Assembly: GCA_001970955.1 (NCBI GenBank)
Contig: MPUH01000295.1
Location: 1 to 64,000 of the forward strand
Length of the DNA stretch: 64,000 nucleotides
DNA from: Stentor coeruleus
Lineage: Eukaryota > Ciliophora > Heterotrichea > Heterotrichida > Stentoridae
Direction of reading: 5' to 3'
The notes under the pieces were generated by a model. The model was given only the letters and a program-made list of their open reading frames with translations. It ran no database searches and was not told the DNA's origin. Both the position numbers and the translations under genes were made by a program. Shown here in pieces: positions 43,181 to 53,700 of the stretch; the first letter of the stretch is position 1, and each line of letters begins with the position of its first letter.

Positions 43181-44683
43181 ATGGCATCCTACATTGGCAT
43201 CATCGTAGGTTTTAGTAAATTCGTTTACCAACTCAATCAGAAAATAAAATCCACAAACAAACAATATAAAATCCTCCTAGAATCTTTAGAGCCTTTAAAA
43301 GAAGTTCTTTTTGAGCTGCAAAATTCATCATCAAGCATTACTTCAATTAAAATTTCTCGTAAACTCGAAATGGACTTAGACAAACTTATGCGGTACCTTT
43401 TAAAAGCTTCAAAAAAAAGCTTTTCAAAACGATGCATGAACATAAGTAATGAAAGGAGCAAAGTTAAAAGTTATATTGACAATATTCTTATTTTAATTGG
43501 AGAGCATAATATGGCAGCTCTTAATAAACTCAGTATTGATATCAATGGACTTCCTAATAAGATTAGCAATAGTATGAGTCAATACATAGAAAGTGAACTT
43601 TGTACTAAATTTGAAGACTTAAAAAAATTTGTCCAAGATACAAATCAATCTCTTTTAAATCAAATTACTCAAGGCATAAATGAAAGGAAAAATGGCTATT
43701 GTGAAACTTTAAACAGAATTCTCAGAACTGAATTTATAGACTTTGAAACTTTTTGGATGAAATTTGAGCATAACTTTTTACTAAATTCAGACATGGATAA
43801 GCAAAATTTTGACAAAGCTAAAGCATCACTTAAATACTATTTTTCTTTAAATCGTAAGAATTTTGATATAAGAAGAATGATTTTTGAGAGAAAAGCAATG
43901 ACTATTAGTCCTATATTATTAGATGACATAAACCAATTCTTAAGTGAAATATGGGACTACAAGTATTCAAAAAGAGTATTTATGAAAAACCAAATAATAA
44001 TTCCTTCTCTAGATTACAATAAAACATCTTCAAGTATTATTTTATTGAGTCTATCAAATTCTTTTACTGCAGGTGGGGTATTAAAAGGAAATAAATATAA
44101 TATTCAACGAGAAATTAGTAATATTGTCATTCCTTTTATATCTAATGATAATAAACCTATAGCTTATCTTGATAGAGATGATTTTTGTTGGTATTTAACA
44201 CCAGCTAATGAAAATTGTCGGATTTATTATTTACTAGAAACTTCACTAGTCCTTCAAAGCGGGTATTCTTTTTTGATTAATTGTGGAAATAATTTTTTAC
44301 CCTTTGAAATCAGTTCTTTAACAACTCCTAAAAATAGTGAGTCATTTTATAATAGCCAAGGTTTTTACAAAACTAATGACTCATTAGATTATAGCAGAGC
44401 TTTTTCGTTTAATACGTTTTTTAATGAAAAGAAGAAAGTATTGAAAGGGGATTATGATATATTTATAGATAAAAATAGATATGCGTTAAAAAAAAGTTGT
44501 AATAGTCTTGCGATTATAAGATTTGAAGATACTTATTATACTATTAATAAAACCCCTAATATTGATGTGTGGGTGAATGTTTGTGAGGGAAAGGTATTTA
44601 GTGAGGTAAAGTTTTTATTGGACTCAACTACAACTTTGTTTATAAATCGCAAAGAATTTAAGGTAATATATACTGCTGAGTAG
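43181..44683 (+). CDS. Novel protein: N-terminal HeLo/MLKL-like helical bundle, C-terminal pair of degenerate FHA-like folds
   Basis: Of 500 residues, about 1-130 follow the pattern of MLKL/HeLo-type N-terminal bundles. A hydrophobic first helix (IGIIVGFSKFVYQLNQKI) leads to a second helix LLESLEPLKEVLFEL, then LDKLMRYLLKASKKSFSKRC and a fourth helix. Residues 135-265 are helical and unclassified. From about 285 (VLKGNKYNIQREISNIVIPF) and again from about 415 (KVLKGDYDIFIDKNRYALKK) the strand pattern matches the two FHA domains of the gene at 33180, including their spacing. The SxxH and NG residues that bind phosphothreonine are missing. Bundles of this kind act in signalling or membrane damage in plants, animals and fungi. 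The domain calls are inferred by eye; the gene itself is solid. Confidence 0.6.
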   Translation: MASYIGIIVGFSKFVYQLNQKIKSTNKQYKILLESLEPLKEVLFELQNSSSSITSIKISRKLEMDLDKLMRYLLKASKKSFSKRCMNISNERSKVKSYIDNILILIGEHNMAALNKLSIDINGLPNKISNSMSQYIESELCTKFEDLKKFVQDTNQSLLNQITQGINERKNGYCETLNRILRTEFIDFETFWMKFEHNFLLNSDMDKQNFDKAKASLKYYFSLNRKNFDIRRMIFERKAMTISPILLDDINQFLSEIWDYKYSKRVFMKNQIIIPSLDYNKTSSSIILLSLSNSFTAGGVLKGNKYNIQREISNIVIPFISNDNKPIAYLDRDDFCWYLTPANENCRIYYLLETSLVLQSGYSFLINCGNNFLPFEISSLTTPKNSESFYNSQGFYKTNDSLDYSRAFSFNTFFNEKKKVLKGDYDIFIDKNRYALKKSCNSLAIIRFEDTYYTINKTPNIDVWVNVCEGKVFSEVKFLLDSTTTLFINRKEFKVIYTAE

Positions 44684-45023
44684 TTATAGGTTAGGGTTTA
44701 TATTTAAATTTTTTAAAAATAGATGATTGCTTTATAGTTTTTATAGATATTAAATATGAATTATAGATTAAGTATGTTGCATTTTTATGTTCAAGATTAT
44801 TCAATAGTAGATTTTATACATAACAAAAATTTGCATCAGTATTTTATTTAATAATAGATTAACTGATACATTTGTATTAACTTATAAAACTCAAACATAA
44901 ATCCAGAAAATTCTTTACGCAAACTCAAAACACAATACTAATCACTATCAAAATTTAAATTGCTTATAAAATCACTAAAATACATTAAAATATAAACTTA
45001 AAACTGTTATAGTTAATCTTCTT
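44684..45023. other. Short spacer, nothing recognised
   Basis: AT-rich DNA between two plus-strand genes. No coding-like run or repeat was seen. Confidence 0.45.
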
Positions 45024-45293
45024 ATGCAATATCAGCAGCTTTTAAATGCTTTACACAATGAAATACCAAGATATACAACATTATTAGTTATTATAAGTAT
45101 AAACTTATTACTATTGCAAAATCTTATAAAGTATATAACTTCTGAAAATTACAAGAAATATAGCTATTGGCAATACCTCTACTATATGAATCAGCGACAG
45201 TATAATTTAATATATTTAACAACTATTACTTTGACATTTTGTGAGTTGCTATTCCCTATTATCCCAGGGCCTATGATTAAGATTTTGATATAA
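45024..45293 (+). CDS. Small two-pass hydrophobic protein (possible gene)
   Basis: The 89-residue frame starts with ATG and has two hydrophobic spans: about 20-36 (LLVIISINLLLLQNLI) and 63-88. A Tyr-rich polar loop lies between them. It ends in TAA. Such a frame can arise by chance in T-rich DNA, so this is tentative. It resembles no family that I know. Confidence 0.35.
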   Translation: MQYQQLLNALHNEIPRYTTLLVIISINLLLLQNLIKYITSENYKKYSYWQYLYYMNQRQYNLIYLTTITLTFCELLFPIIPGPMIKILI

Positions 45294-46311
45294 TGGATTG
45301 AAATAGAGAAAGGTTTAGCTTAGTGTTTTTTACATGAGCATTCTATTACTATATATTATCATCGACTTACTGATGCTTTATTTTATGCATTTTTTTTTAT
45401 ATTTTGAATTAAGCTATTGTAGTTAGCAACAAGAATTCATGTTTAAAAAGTACTATCAAAGGCTGATCAAGGTGAGATTAAGATTTTATAAGGGTACGCT
45501 TATCATGAAAAGCAGTAAGTCAATTGAAATAAGGCCATTATCTTTCAAGAAGACTTGCTCTTTTGTATATAGAATTTACTCTCCTGAAATATTGCCAAGA
45601 TTTTCTACAAAAATCATTTGAGTAAATACCGTCGAATAGCCAGCAGGTAAAAATTTCTCTTTATGACGAAATATAATGACTTCTATTAAAGTTATATACG
45701 AGAGGTTAGTTTTATGATTGAACTTGATAACATTATAAGTATTATGGAGATGGAATGGCAATATAAAGTAAAGGTAATTTGAAAAATGCTTTACTAGTTT
45801 TCCCACATTGATAAATATAATGATTTTTTAAATAAGATAATATTTTTAGTATATATTTTGATTCTTTATTTTAAGTATCATTTTATATAATATTATATAA
45901 ATTTAGGGTTGAATTCTACTATTACGGATTAGCCAATTAAACTATGGCTTATTATGAGTTACACTTACAAAAAATATTGTAATTTTTTTTTTGAGTATAA
46001 TCTCTTGATATATTTAGAATATTCAAAGATGAATCTACTGTATGATATATTATCAAACAAGATCATCATTAGAATTTCATACAATAATAACTATAAGTTA
46101 ATCAATAGTGATTAAAATTTAATCATAAAGCATCCTATTGTATTTATCCCTTATAAACTAAAGATTAAAATTATCTAATTTCCTATTATAACAAATAAAG
46201 CCAAATAAGTATTTGCAAACACTAATTCCAGAAATCTTAATTTAATTTAAAAAACCAGTGTTTTCCTATATATAAATTTAAAATCCACTAAAGTAAATAA
46301 TTAATACTATT
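45294..46311. other. Spacer with a possible decayed repeat
   Basis: About 1 kb. The stretch 45905-46110 shows base-level similarity to 35530-35800, as if both were decayed copies. A 60-codon ATG frame at 45439 has no family features and was not called as a gene. Confidence 0.4.
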
Positions 46312-46701
46312 ATGCTCCCAGGAATAAAGGAAGACCATTCTGCAATTTTTTCAACCTTTAGACCTAAATACCGTTCAAAAAACCTCCAGAGTAGCTGTAA
46401 ATATTATATAGACGTCCTCAATAAGAAGTTGAAGCAAATCAAGGCAGGGCCTATAATAAAAATCCCTGAAGTTTTACTACGACATAGACAATCTAAAAGA
46501 AATAAAGATGCTAAAACTTATGCTCTAGGTTTCCCTACAATTCAAGACATGATGGATAAAATCAAAAGTTTCAGCAGATCTCCAGAAAAACGAAAATATG
46601 AGCTTGACATGACTTTTTCTGAAAGGCCTGATTCAAGAAAAAGGCCTAGTAATAATCCCAAGTATATACCATATTCGAATGAATATAATTTATTTAAATG
46701 A
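46312..46701 (+). CDS. Small basic protein, unknown
   Basis: The 129-residue protein is Lys/Arg-rich, with no membrane span. A central stretch (SCKYYIDVLNKKLKQI) could form a helix. The second half carries possible phosphosites (SFSRSPEKRK) and a disordered tail ending in EYNLFK. It ends in TGA. Codon use looks coding and the frame is clean. The function is not recognised. Confidence 0.6.
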   Translation: MLPGIKEDHSAIFSTFRPKYRSKNLQSSCKYYIDVLNKKLKQIKAGPIIKIPEVLLRHRQSKRNKDAKTYALGFPTIQDMMDKIKSFSRSPEKRKYELDMTFSERPDSRKRPSNNPKYIPYSNEYNLFK

Positions 46702-47476
46702 GGGACAAGATGCGCATAAAGCTTTTTATAAATATAAAGTTATGATGAATAGGTAATGACATAGAAAAAAGTTTTAGAAAATAAAAAGCATAAGATATAA
46801 GGTAAAAAAATAATACTAATTTAAATTCTTAACTCGCTGATAAGTCTGCCTTGTCATAAATATTCCAAAAATATCAATTACACTATCTTATTCTTCAATA
46901 ACTAAACCAGTATTCAAGTCAAAATTATTTATCTATTATCCATATTATACTAAGCATCAAGTTAAATGCATATACAAACTATAATAATATAATATTTACT
47001 ATATACTCAGATTTATATAAAAATTTTGTTTTGATCCTCTAAAACTAGATACAGAAATATTCTCAAAAGCATGCACATTTTTTAACACCTAACTTAATTT
47101 CTACTTCTAAATATCTTAGCTTCCTTAACTTCTCAGTCCACTCAGGCTTAATCTTGTTAATCTTTAAAATCAGAGTGCTGGAAAAGTATTCATCGAATAT
47201 GAATATTTTAGTATTCTATAATCAATCAGTAACAATTCCTACAAGCACCTGATACAGATAAATTAGTCTTCAAATATATTTATTAAAGTCAAAAATACTT
47301 AGTGTTATGATATATTAAAATAACTGATTAAATAACTAATTTCTCAAATAAAATCTTCATAAACTATATAAAGCTTATAAATTATATAAATAAAAATATA
47401 ATCTTCCTAAAATCAGAATAACAATTTATACCTAAAGCAATTTTAAATCAAATAACCCTATAATTTTTCTAAATTA
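46702..47476. other. Spacer between convergent genes, nothing recognised
   Basis: AT-rich 3' flanks of two convergent small genes. No coding relic or repeat was seen. Confidence 0.45.
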
Positions 47477-47845
47477 TTAATCATGCTCCATATCATCTGT
47501 AGATTCTTCTTCTCTAGTAATCCTTCTTTGGATTTTCACAATTTCATATGGCAAAATCCAAGATTCATCAAATTCATTCACATTAAGTATTTCATCATAT
47601 CTAAAAATCCTCACTGTGCGCATTTTTCTCCTCCATATCTTGACAATAGGTAATGGCTTCACATAAGATTCAAAGTCTTCTTTTACTTTTCTGATAGTTT
47701 CAAAATCATAAGAATATTGTGTTCTAGCTTCAGCTTTCGACTTCCTAATTTTATCAATCACATTCGGGTAATCAGGACGCAGAGCTGGCTCGCCAAAATC
47801 TGGTGGTGCTGAGAGCTTTTTATCTCCTTTTCTAACTTTAGCCAT
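47477..47845 (-). CDS. Small charged protein, unknown
   Basis: The 122-residue protein starts MAKVRKGDKK and contains PDFGEPALRPDYPNVIDKIR. A basic middle follows (IVKIWRRKMRTVRIFRYDEI), with an acidic end (REEESTDDMEHD). No signal peptide, membrane span or known motif is visible. The composition fits a soluble binding protein. The frame is clean, with ATG at 47845 and TAA. Confidence 0.6.
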   Translation of the reverse strand: MAKVRKGDKKLSAPPDFGEPALRPDYPNVIDKIRKSKAEARTQYSYDFETIRKVKEDFESYVKPLPIVKIWRRKMRTVRIFRYDEILNVNEFDESWILPYEIVKIQRRITREEESTDDMEHD

Positions 47846-47984
47846 TGAGGTGAATTAATATATATATATAACAAATATATATAAAGATAAATGGTATTCC
47901 TATAATTTTAAACAAAACGGAATAAAGATATCGAGAATGAATTACTAGACTATGTTGGATATAATTATTTAAGGCTGTTATTCT

Positions 47985-48467
47985 TTAAAATTTAGAGCCG
48001 GTTATGAGAAAATTGCAACTTTGATTTACTTTAAGCTGATTGTTAGCTTGTCTTTTTACTAAGCGGTAATGTGTAATATCAGTAGGGGAGAGGGCTTTAA
48101 AGTTATAAGAAGTTTTTGAGTTTTTTTTAGTAGAGCTTGCTATTGCAATAACGATTTTGTTGAGATTTAAATTTAAAGGCTTTTTTTTACTTTTCTCTTC
48201 TGAGATTTTTGAGATGTAAGTCTTGTTTAGTTCGAAGTAGTTTTTCGATGATGATTTTTTCATATGATTTTGGGGGATTTTCGGTAGTGGCTGACCTTTA
48301 ATGTAGCAGTTCATACATTCTTGAGTGTAATCAGGGGGATTTTCTCTCCAAGATAAATCTAATAAGCAAAGTTCTTCTTTTGTATGCCTCCTATTATCAA
48401 TATTTAAGGATAATCTGTTCTTTTGTTTATGTGTTGAGATGTTCAATGGAGTGACACTTCGAAACAT
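47985..48467 (-). CDS. Small basic protein, unknown
   Basis: The start is the ATG at 48467 (MFRSVTPLNIS); the frame is open a little further upstream but without an ATG. The 160-residue product is rich in Lys, Ser and Asn and probably largely disordered. Two cysteines close together (ECMNCYIKG) and the element SWRENPPDYTQ stand out. No family is recognised. It lies head-to-tail with the gene at 47477. Confidence 0.55.
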   Translation of the reverse strand: MFRSVTPLNISTHKQKNRLSLNIDNRRHTKEELCLLDLSWRENPPDYTQECMNCYIKGQPLPKIPQNHMKKSSSKNYFELNKTYISKISEEKSKKKPLNLNLNKIVIAIASSTKKNSKTSYNFKALSPTDITHYRLVKRQANNQLKVNQSCNFLITGSKF

Positions 48468-48926
48468 TAATACTATTAAATCTAAATACAAAAACTATAA
48501 TATGCGAAATTTATGCTATTTTAAGAAAAATATTGAAATATACTAAGTAAGTCATAAATATTAATAGGATTTGATTATAATATGCTAATTTTAAAACATT
48601 ATATGATTCTAATGAAGATATAAAATATATTGATTTGTTTTATGTTTGGGAATGCAAAATGAGATAAGTAATTTTATGATAGGAGTAAGGTATCAAAAGG
48701 GAAAATTTAATTTTATCATAGAAAAGGTCATGATCTTAGGCGAAATTTTAGAATCAAATAGGATGTCTATATTGAAAAGCACTGCTTTGATTGATCTTGA
48801 AATTAATCTTCATTACTATTTTTCATTTAAATTATATTAAGATTTAAGATCAAGCCCTTAGTTGAAGCTAACAAAAGCTTATAAGTTTGTAAATTCATAA
48901 ATATAAGCCATTATATCTAGATATAA
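48468..48926. other. Divergent spacer, nothing firm
   Basis: It contains a short open stretch at 48646-48840 that begins at a TTG and has no recognisable features. It probably holds the promoters of the flanking genes. Confidence 0.45.
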
Positions 48927-49277
48927 ATGGAAAAGTTCCTCAATGCAGTCCTTTATGAGGAGACAATAAGAAATTTTAAAGCAGCTTATTTAGGTCAATG
49001 CAAAACAAACTGCATAAAGAACAATTTCTATTTCGGCTACGGAGAAGTCTATAATACTAAATGTAATAAACTCTGTGACCGTCGATATGATGAGTATTTA
49101 GAATTATACTATTCTATTCAAAAAGACCTTCCACCAAAAATTGAAGCGTGCATAGAGAAATATGAAAGCTACGATGACGATCAGATTCAGATGAAATCAT
49201 GCATATTTGATCTTCAGAAGCTGGCACTTGATCGCTTATATAAAAAAATAGATGGTCTTCAAATTTATTTATCTTAG
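48927..49277 (+). CDS. Twin CX3C protein, small-Tim-like mitochondrial chaperone candidate
   Basis: The 116-residue protein has C25-x3-C29 and C46-x3-C50 separated by 16 residues. This is the twin CX3C signature and spacing of Tim8/9/10/13 chaperones. Those proteins are oxidised by Mia40 and carry hydrophobic precursors across the mitochondrial intermembrane space. A helix precedes the first pair (TIRNFKAAYLGQ) and another follows the second (RRYDEYLELYYSIQKDL), as in the family. It is longer than usual (80-100), with an extra C-terminal helix carrying two more cysteines. Other twin-CX3C or CHCH-like proteins are possible. Confidence 0.6.
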   Translation: MEKFLNAVLYEETIRNFKAAYLGQCKTNCIKNNFYFGYGEVYNTKCNKLCDRRYDEYLELYYSIQKDLPPKIEACIEKYESYDDDQIQMKSCIFDLQKLALDRLYKKIDGLQIYLS

Positions 49278-49553
49278 ATTCTAGGAAGCATAAATAATAT
49301 AAGTGAAATCAACTTAAAACTCAAGTCTATCACTATACATTTTTAACTATTATTTATGATAAATTATTTTCCAAATTCCTAAAAACCTCTAATAATCATA
49401 TACAATTTCTATATGATTTATCGAGTATAAACAAAGCATGTTAGTCTTAAATTTCAATATAAATATCTGAATATAAGTTAATATAACTAATTAAATCATA
49501 TTTATCTATGTTTATGACTTCAAAAATATATATTTTTTGATTATTTATATGAA

Positions 49554-49988
49554 CTAAAGCGTACTAACTCCTTCTTCATTCAAAAATCCTACACTTAGAA
49601 GCATTAGATCAATTACATGGCTGAAATCAGAGTCTCCATTTTTATCTTGTGCCATGACTGATCTTAGCGCCCCTAGTCTATTGTCAGAACTGTCAATTTC
49701 CTGAATGATTTTCTGAAGCTCAGGGTTTTTCAACATATCAACAAGCTCTTTGCATCCCCCTTTTTATTTATTACTCATTTTTTCTAGTTCTTGATCAGAT
49801 AACAGTAGTTCATCTTCATCCTCAATCAAATAATTTCTTGGAGGATGCTTGACAATACATTTAACTTCTGTGTCTTCAGGCTTTTCTTGGCAGTTGTCTT
49901 TGTGAACAGTGTAACAAGTTAAAGAACAATATTTAACTAAACATTTAGGGCACTTGTATTTAGAAGGGTTACCACAGAAGCACTCCAT
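49554..49988 (-). CDS. ZNHIT3: Zinc-finger HIT-domain protein 3-like (one 15-nt intron)
   Basis: Two exons (49988-49775 and 49759-49554) join into 139 residues. Residues 1-35 are a zf-HIT finger (CFCGNPSKYKCPKC...YCSLTCYTVHKDNC). After a charged linker, the C-terminal region MLKNPELQKIIQEIDS...ALRSVM resembles the ZNHIT3/Hit1 segment with LLNPHL and DLD-like residues. ZNHIT3/Hit1 works with NUFIP/Rsa1 in box C/D snoRNP assembly through R2TP. Length and domain order match (human 155 residues). Splicing is needed for the C-terminal region to follow the finger. Confidence 0.82.
49760..49774 (-). other. 15-nt intron of the ZNHIT3-like gene
   Basis: Reads GTAATAAATAAAAAG on the coding strand. It carries an in-frame TAA. 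Removing it joins QELEKM to the conserved C-terminal region. Confidence 0.85.
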
Positions 49989-50049
49989 TATAAATCTTAT
50001 AATTTTCCTTGATACCTAAAATTTATAACTAATCTACCTAATCATATTC

Positions 50050-50740
50050 GTGAAATTAAGATTCAACTTCGATATTACTTATAGTTTTAGTTTCTTCATT
50101 AGCCTCATGATTTTCCTTATTTTCAATTGAAAGTTTTATAATTTGAAAATTAAGCTTTTCCTTAATACAATTCAACCAAGTCTTGAAGCTTTACATGCCA
50201 AAAAAAAATTCTTAATTCTGTATAAAATGTCTTAATGCCTCTAATTAAACTTATATAATTAAAAACATTAAAAGTATTTTTATTATCATTTTATCTCTTT
50301 TTACATTTCATTACATTCTCTACATAATATAAAAAGACAATGAATGCATACAAAATGCTTCATTTTTAACTATACTGTTGTAAAATCTAAGAATTTTTTC
50401 CTTAAATGAAATTTAAATGCTAAAATTTATTAAATAATATATACACGTAAAACTTTTAGGTAAAAATTAGCTTTGGTAAGGAAAATTTACTTATAAATAT
50501 ATGCAAATTTCAATAACCCTTCAATTTTTAATTACAAAATATGCTACCTTAATAATTAGCGTAAAAATATCATTAATTTTCACCTAAGATTTTAATCTAT
50601 ATGCTCCTTGAAAGTTTATATAAGCTTATTAATACAAGAAGTGTTTCACAACAAAATTTCATCTTAACTTTTGTATTTTTGCTCATCAGAAATTTACTCT
50701 ATTTTCTAAATCTATCTATTCTTAATCTTAGCTTAAGATA
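50050..50740 (-). pseudogene. Decayed zinc-finger tail of a WD40-channel paralogue (downstream copy)
   Basis: The DNA at 50300-50420 aligns with the zinc-finger coding part of the next gene around 51010-51140, sharing blocks such as AAAAAGACAA.GAAT and CAAAATGCTT. At 50060-50190 a minus-strand frame reads like an acidic C-terminal tail (SIENKENHEANEETKTISN, then a stop). Stops and gaps are many, so this is a dead remnant of the 3' end only. It sits directly 3' of the live gene. Confidence 0.6.
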
Positions 50741-50746
50741 CTATTT

Positions 50747-53700
50747 CTAGGCCTCAATTTCTTTGGCTTCTTTATCATCCACTTGTTTTTCCTTATCAAC
50801 AGCAGGGTCATCTTGCTTAACTTCAGAGAGTCTATCTTCCACACAACTTAAACAAAGATTAAACTGGCACTCAATACAGTTAAAAAATCCTGAGCCAAGC
50901 ATTTGTTTAGGGCATTCCGAGCAATTTAACCTTAAACTTTGCTTATATAATTCAGAATGTCTCCAAATCAATTTATGCGATTTATGGCATTTCAGATTAT
51001 TATTCTTATTATCTTTACATTTTCTATACGCTTCATCACATTTCAAACATAGTACAAAAAGACAAGGAATACAACAAAATGCTTTAGTATTAGCAATTTC
51101 ATTGCAAAATCTACAAGTTAGGTTTTTTGAATTCCCATTTTTTTCTAAATATTTGTTTAAATCATTTATATGTAAAAGCATATGTTTTTTACTGCATGTG
51201 ATATCAGACTTTTTTCTAGCATTTTTACTATAAAAGTTAACACAGCTACTACACATACTGAAATTGCATATATCACAAGATAATGTTGTTTCATCATCAA
51301 TATCATTTCTACAGATTTTACAAACATTGTAATCATTAAATTTTATACCTAATAAATGCCCATTAAGACATTCAAATGATTGTTCAAGACCTTTTGCAAA
51401 TCTTTTCCCTACTTCGACATTTGGGTCTTTTTTGATATGTTTTTGAACTTCTTTTTTAAGCTCAACTCCACTTGATTTCAATTCTCTTAAGACATCTTTT
51501 TTGTTGTTTTCAATTATGCCTTGTGTTTCAATATGCTTTTGAGTTAATGATTCGAATTTCTCACTACAGTTTTTATAAAGTCTTGCATTTCTTTGTTTTA
51601 AAGCTATGATTTGACTTTTAACAGTTTTGTACTTTTTTTTCAAGTCAAGTTCTGAGACAATTTCAGGTGGGGTGTATTCCTCACAGACTTGGAGAAAAGT
51701 TTTATTCTTTATCCCTCTATTAAAAAAATAAAGTTGTTCAGCTTCAATAATCATTTCAGTAAGTTCTATAAGATCTTCAGCTTCAGCATCATTACTAACT
51801 TTTTCATAAGTACTTGCTAATATAGAAATAAGTAAATTCATCATAATAATCACATTGAAAATAGAATTCATAATTACTAAGAATAAAATGAATCCGCTTT
51901 GAGAAGAATCTCCACCACCAGTAGCTTCAAAATAAGCTCCAACAATCAAATTACCTATTCCTCCATCACTATCTGAAGTTGTAGGGCCTGAAAAAGCCAT
52001 TTTAATAAAAGCAAATGAGAGGATTGAATAAAATACGATAACTGCAAAAGATATAATATCTTTAATAACTTGACCTAATAAACTAACCATATAACGTGTG
52101 CTTGATGATAAAGAAAACAATGTAATTCCTCTTAATGATGATAATATTGAGACTACTATAAGAATCCAAGAATAGTCATATTGATTGTTTGCTGGGGTTT
52201 GTCCTGTTGTGGTAGTTTTTTCTTGTGATTCGATATATGCAAAATAAAAATAAGCAAAGTAAAAACCAGCACGGGTTATGTCTATATAGTTCCAAAAGTC
52301 TTTCCAATATTCAATAGGGTCAATTATTACCTGAAGAATCTCGTATAAGAAAAGCAAAATGTTTGAACCAAGTGCAATTTGCAAGTAAAGAAAATCTTTT
52401 TGAACTATATATACTGATAATGATATTAAATATATAATAGAAATCACTCCATTCAGGTAATGAATCCAACAGATACGTCTCCATTTGTCATTAAGGATTG
52501 TTTGAATGAATTTTGTTTTAAAAATCTCAGTGTTGCTGCAATTTAATAAGCTAGTTAAGAATTCAATGCTTTCTCCTGAGCCTATTTCAAGGTTCAAACG
52601 TAATGTGCTGATCAGAAATGATAATTTGACGGTTCCTTGAACTGGCTTATTTTTGAAAAAGTTTTCTGAGGTAATTGTCATGCTAGGACCATAATATATT
52701 TTTGGTAATGATTCTGATTCACTGCAAAAAATAGGAAGGTTTTGTAGCTGGCTTTGAGGTATTTGAGCCAAACACTCACTATAAAGCTCGTCTAGTCCTT
52801 TGAAACCCATCGAATTAAGATTGCAAATCTCATTAGGCAAAGTCTCCAAAGCATATTTGTTATCTTTAATACGCTTTTTTAATTGACTTAATATAGCCCC
52901 AGCAGTATCTATACAACTTTTATCCAAGGCAATTTTAAGAGGAGTGCCCATTAAGGAGTTTAAAAAATAAGACCCACTTGTCATCGCTATTTTTAGCTCT
53001 TTTTTTGAATCATTTTCTGCGTAATAATGTAAAGAATTGACCATATACGGGGCAATAATCCATGAATCATAATTTGGCTGACCTTTTTTATTAAGGAATT
53101 TTCTCAATCTAGGAATGTTGATATTTTTGTCTAAAATCAATGGATTATTCAAAGATACAGGACTTAATGTTCTAAAAACACCATTTGAGTTACTAACCAG
53201 TAGATACTTTTCGTCTTTGTCCATTGCGAATCTTTGCATGCTTCCTTTGTATTTGAGAGTCATGAGTAAATCTAAACTAGGTAGATTGTAAACATATATA
53301 TCCCCTTCATTTGTACTTAACATTAAAGTTATTTTGTCTTTTGATAAGTAGCAGGAGTCAATTTCATGATCCAAAATTTTTTGTTTGATGTAATTCTTGT
53401 CAGTAATACTCCATAAAATGCATTTATTGTCATGACCTACTGTAATGATAGTATCATCATTTGGAATTACTTCTATAGTCCTGATCATTTTATTATGTTC
53501 ATTTAGTATAGCGTATTCAGCCCATGTTTTCAAATTATGAATAAACACTTTACCTAACTTATCTCCTGTAATTAGAATTTCATTACATACCTTCATCCCA
53601 CTAACTGTTTCACTATATCCTAAGATTTCTTTCTCAACATTTCCATTTTGATTTAAAACAAAAACTTTTGTTCCTTGACCTCCTATTAATATAAAACTTC

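Noticed and set aside
45439-45621. A 60-codon plus-strand ATG frame
   Set aside because: Short, with no recognisable motif, in a spacer with decayed sequence.
48646-48840. A 64-codon plus-strand frame
   Set aside because: It begins at TTG and has no motif; its composition is that of spacer DNA.
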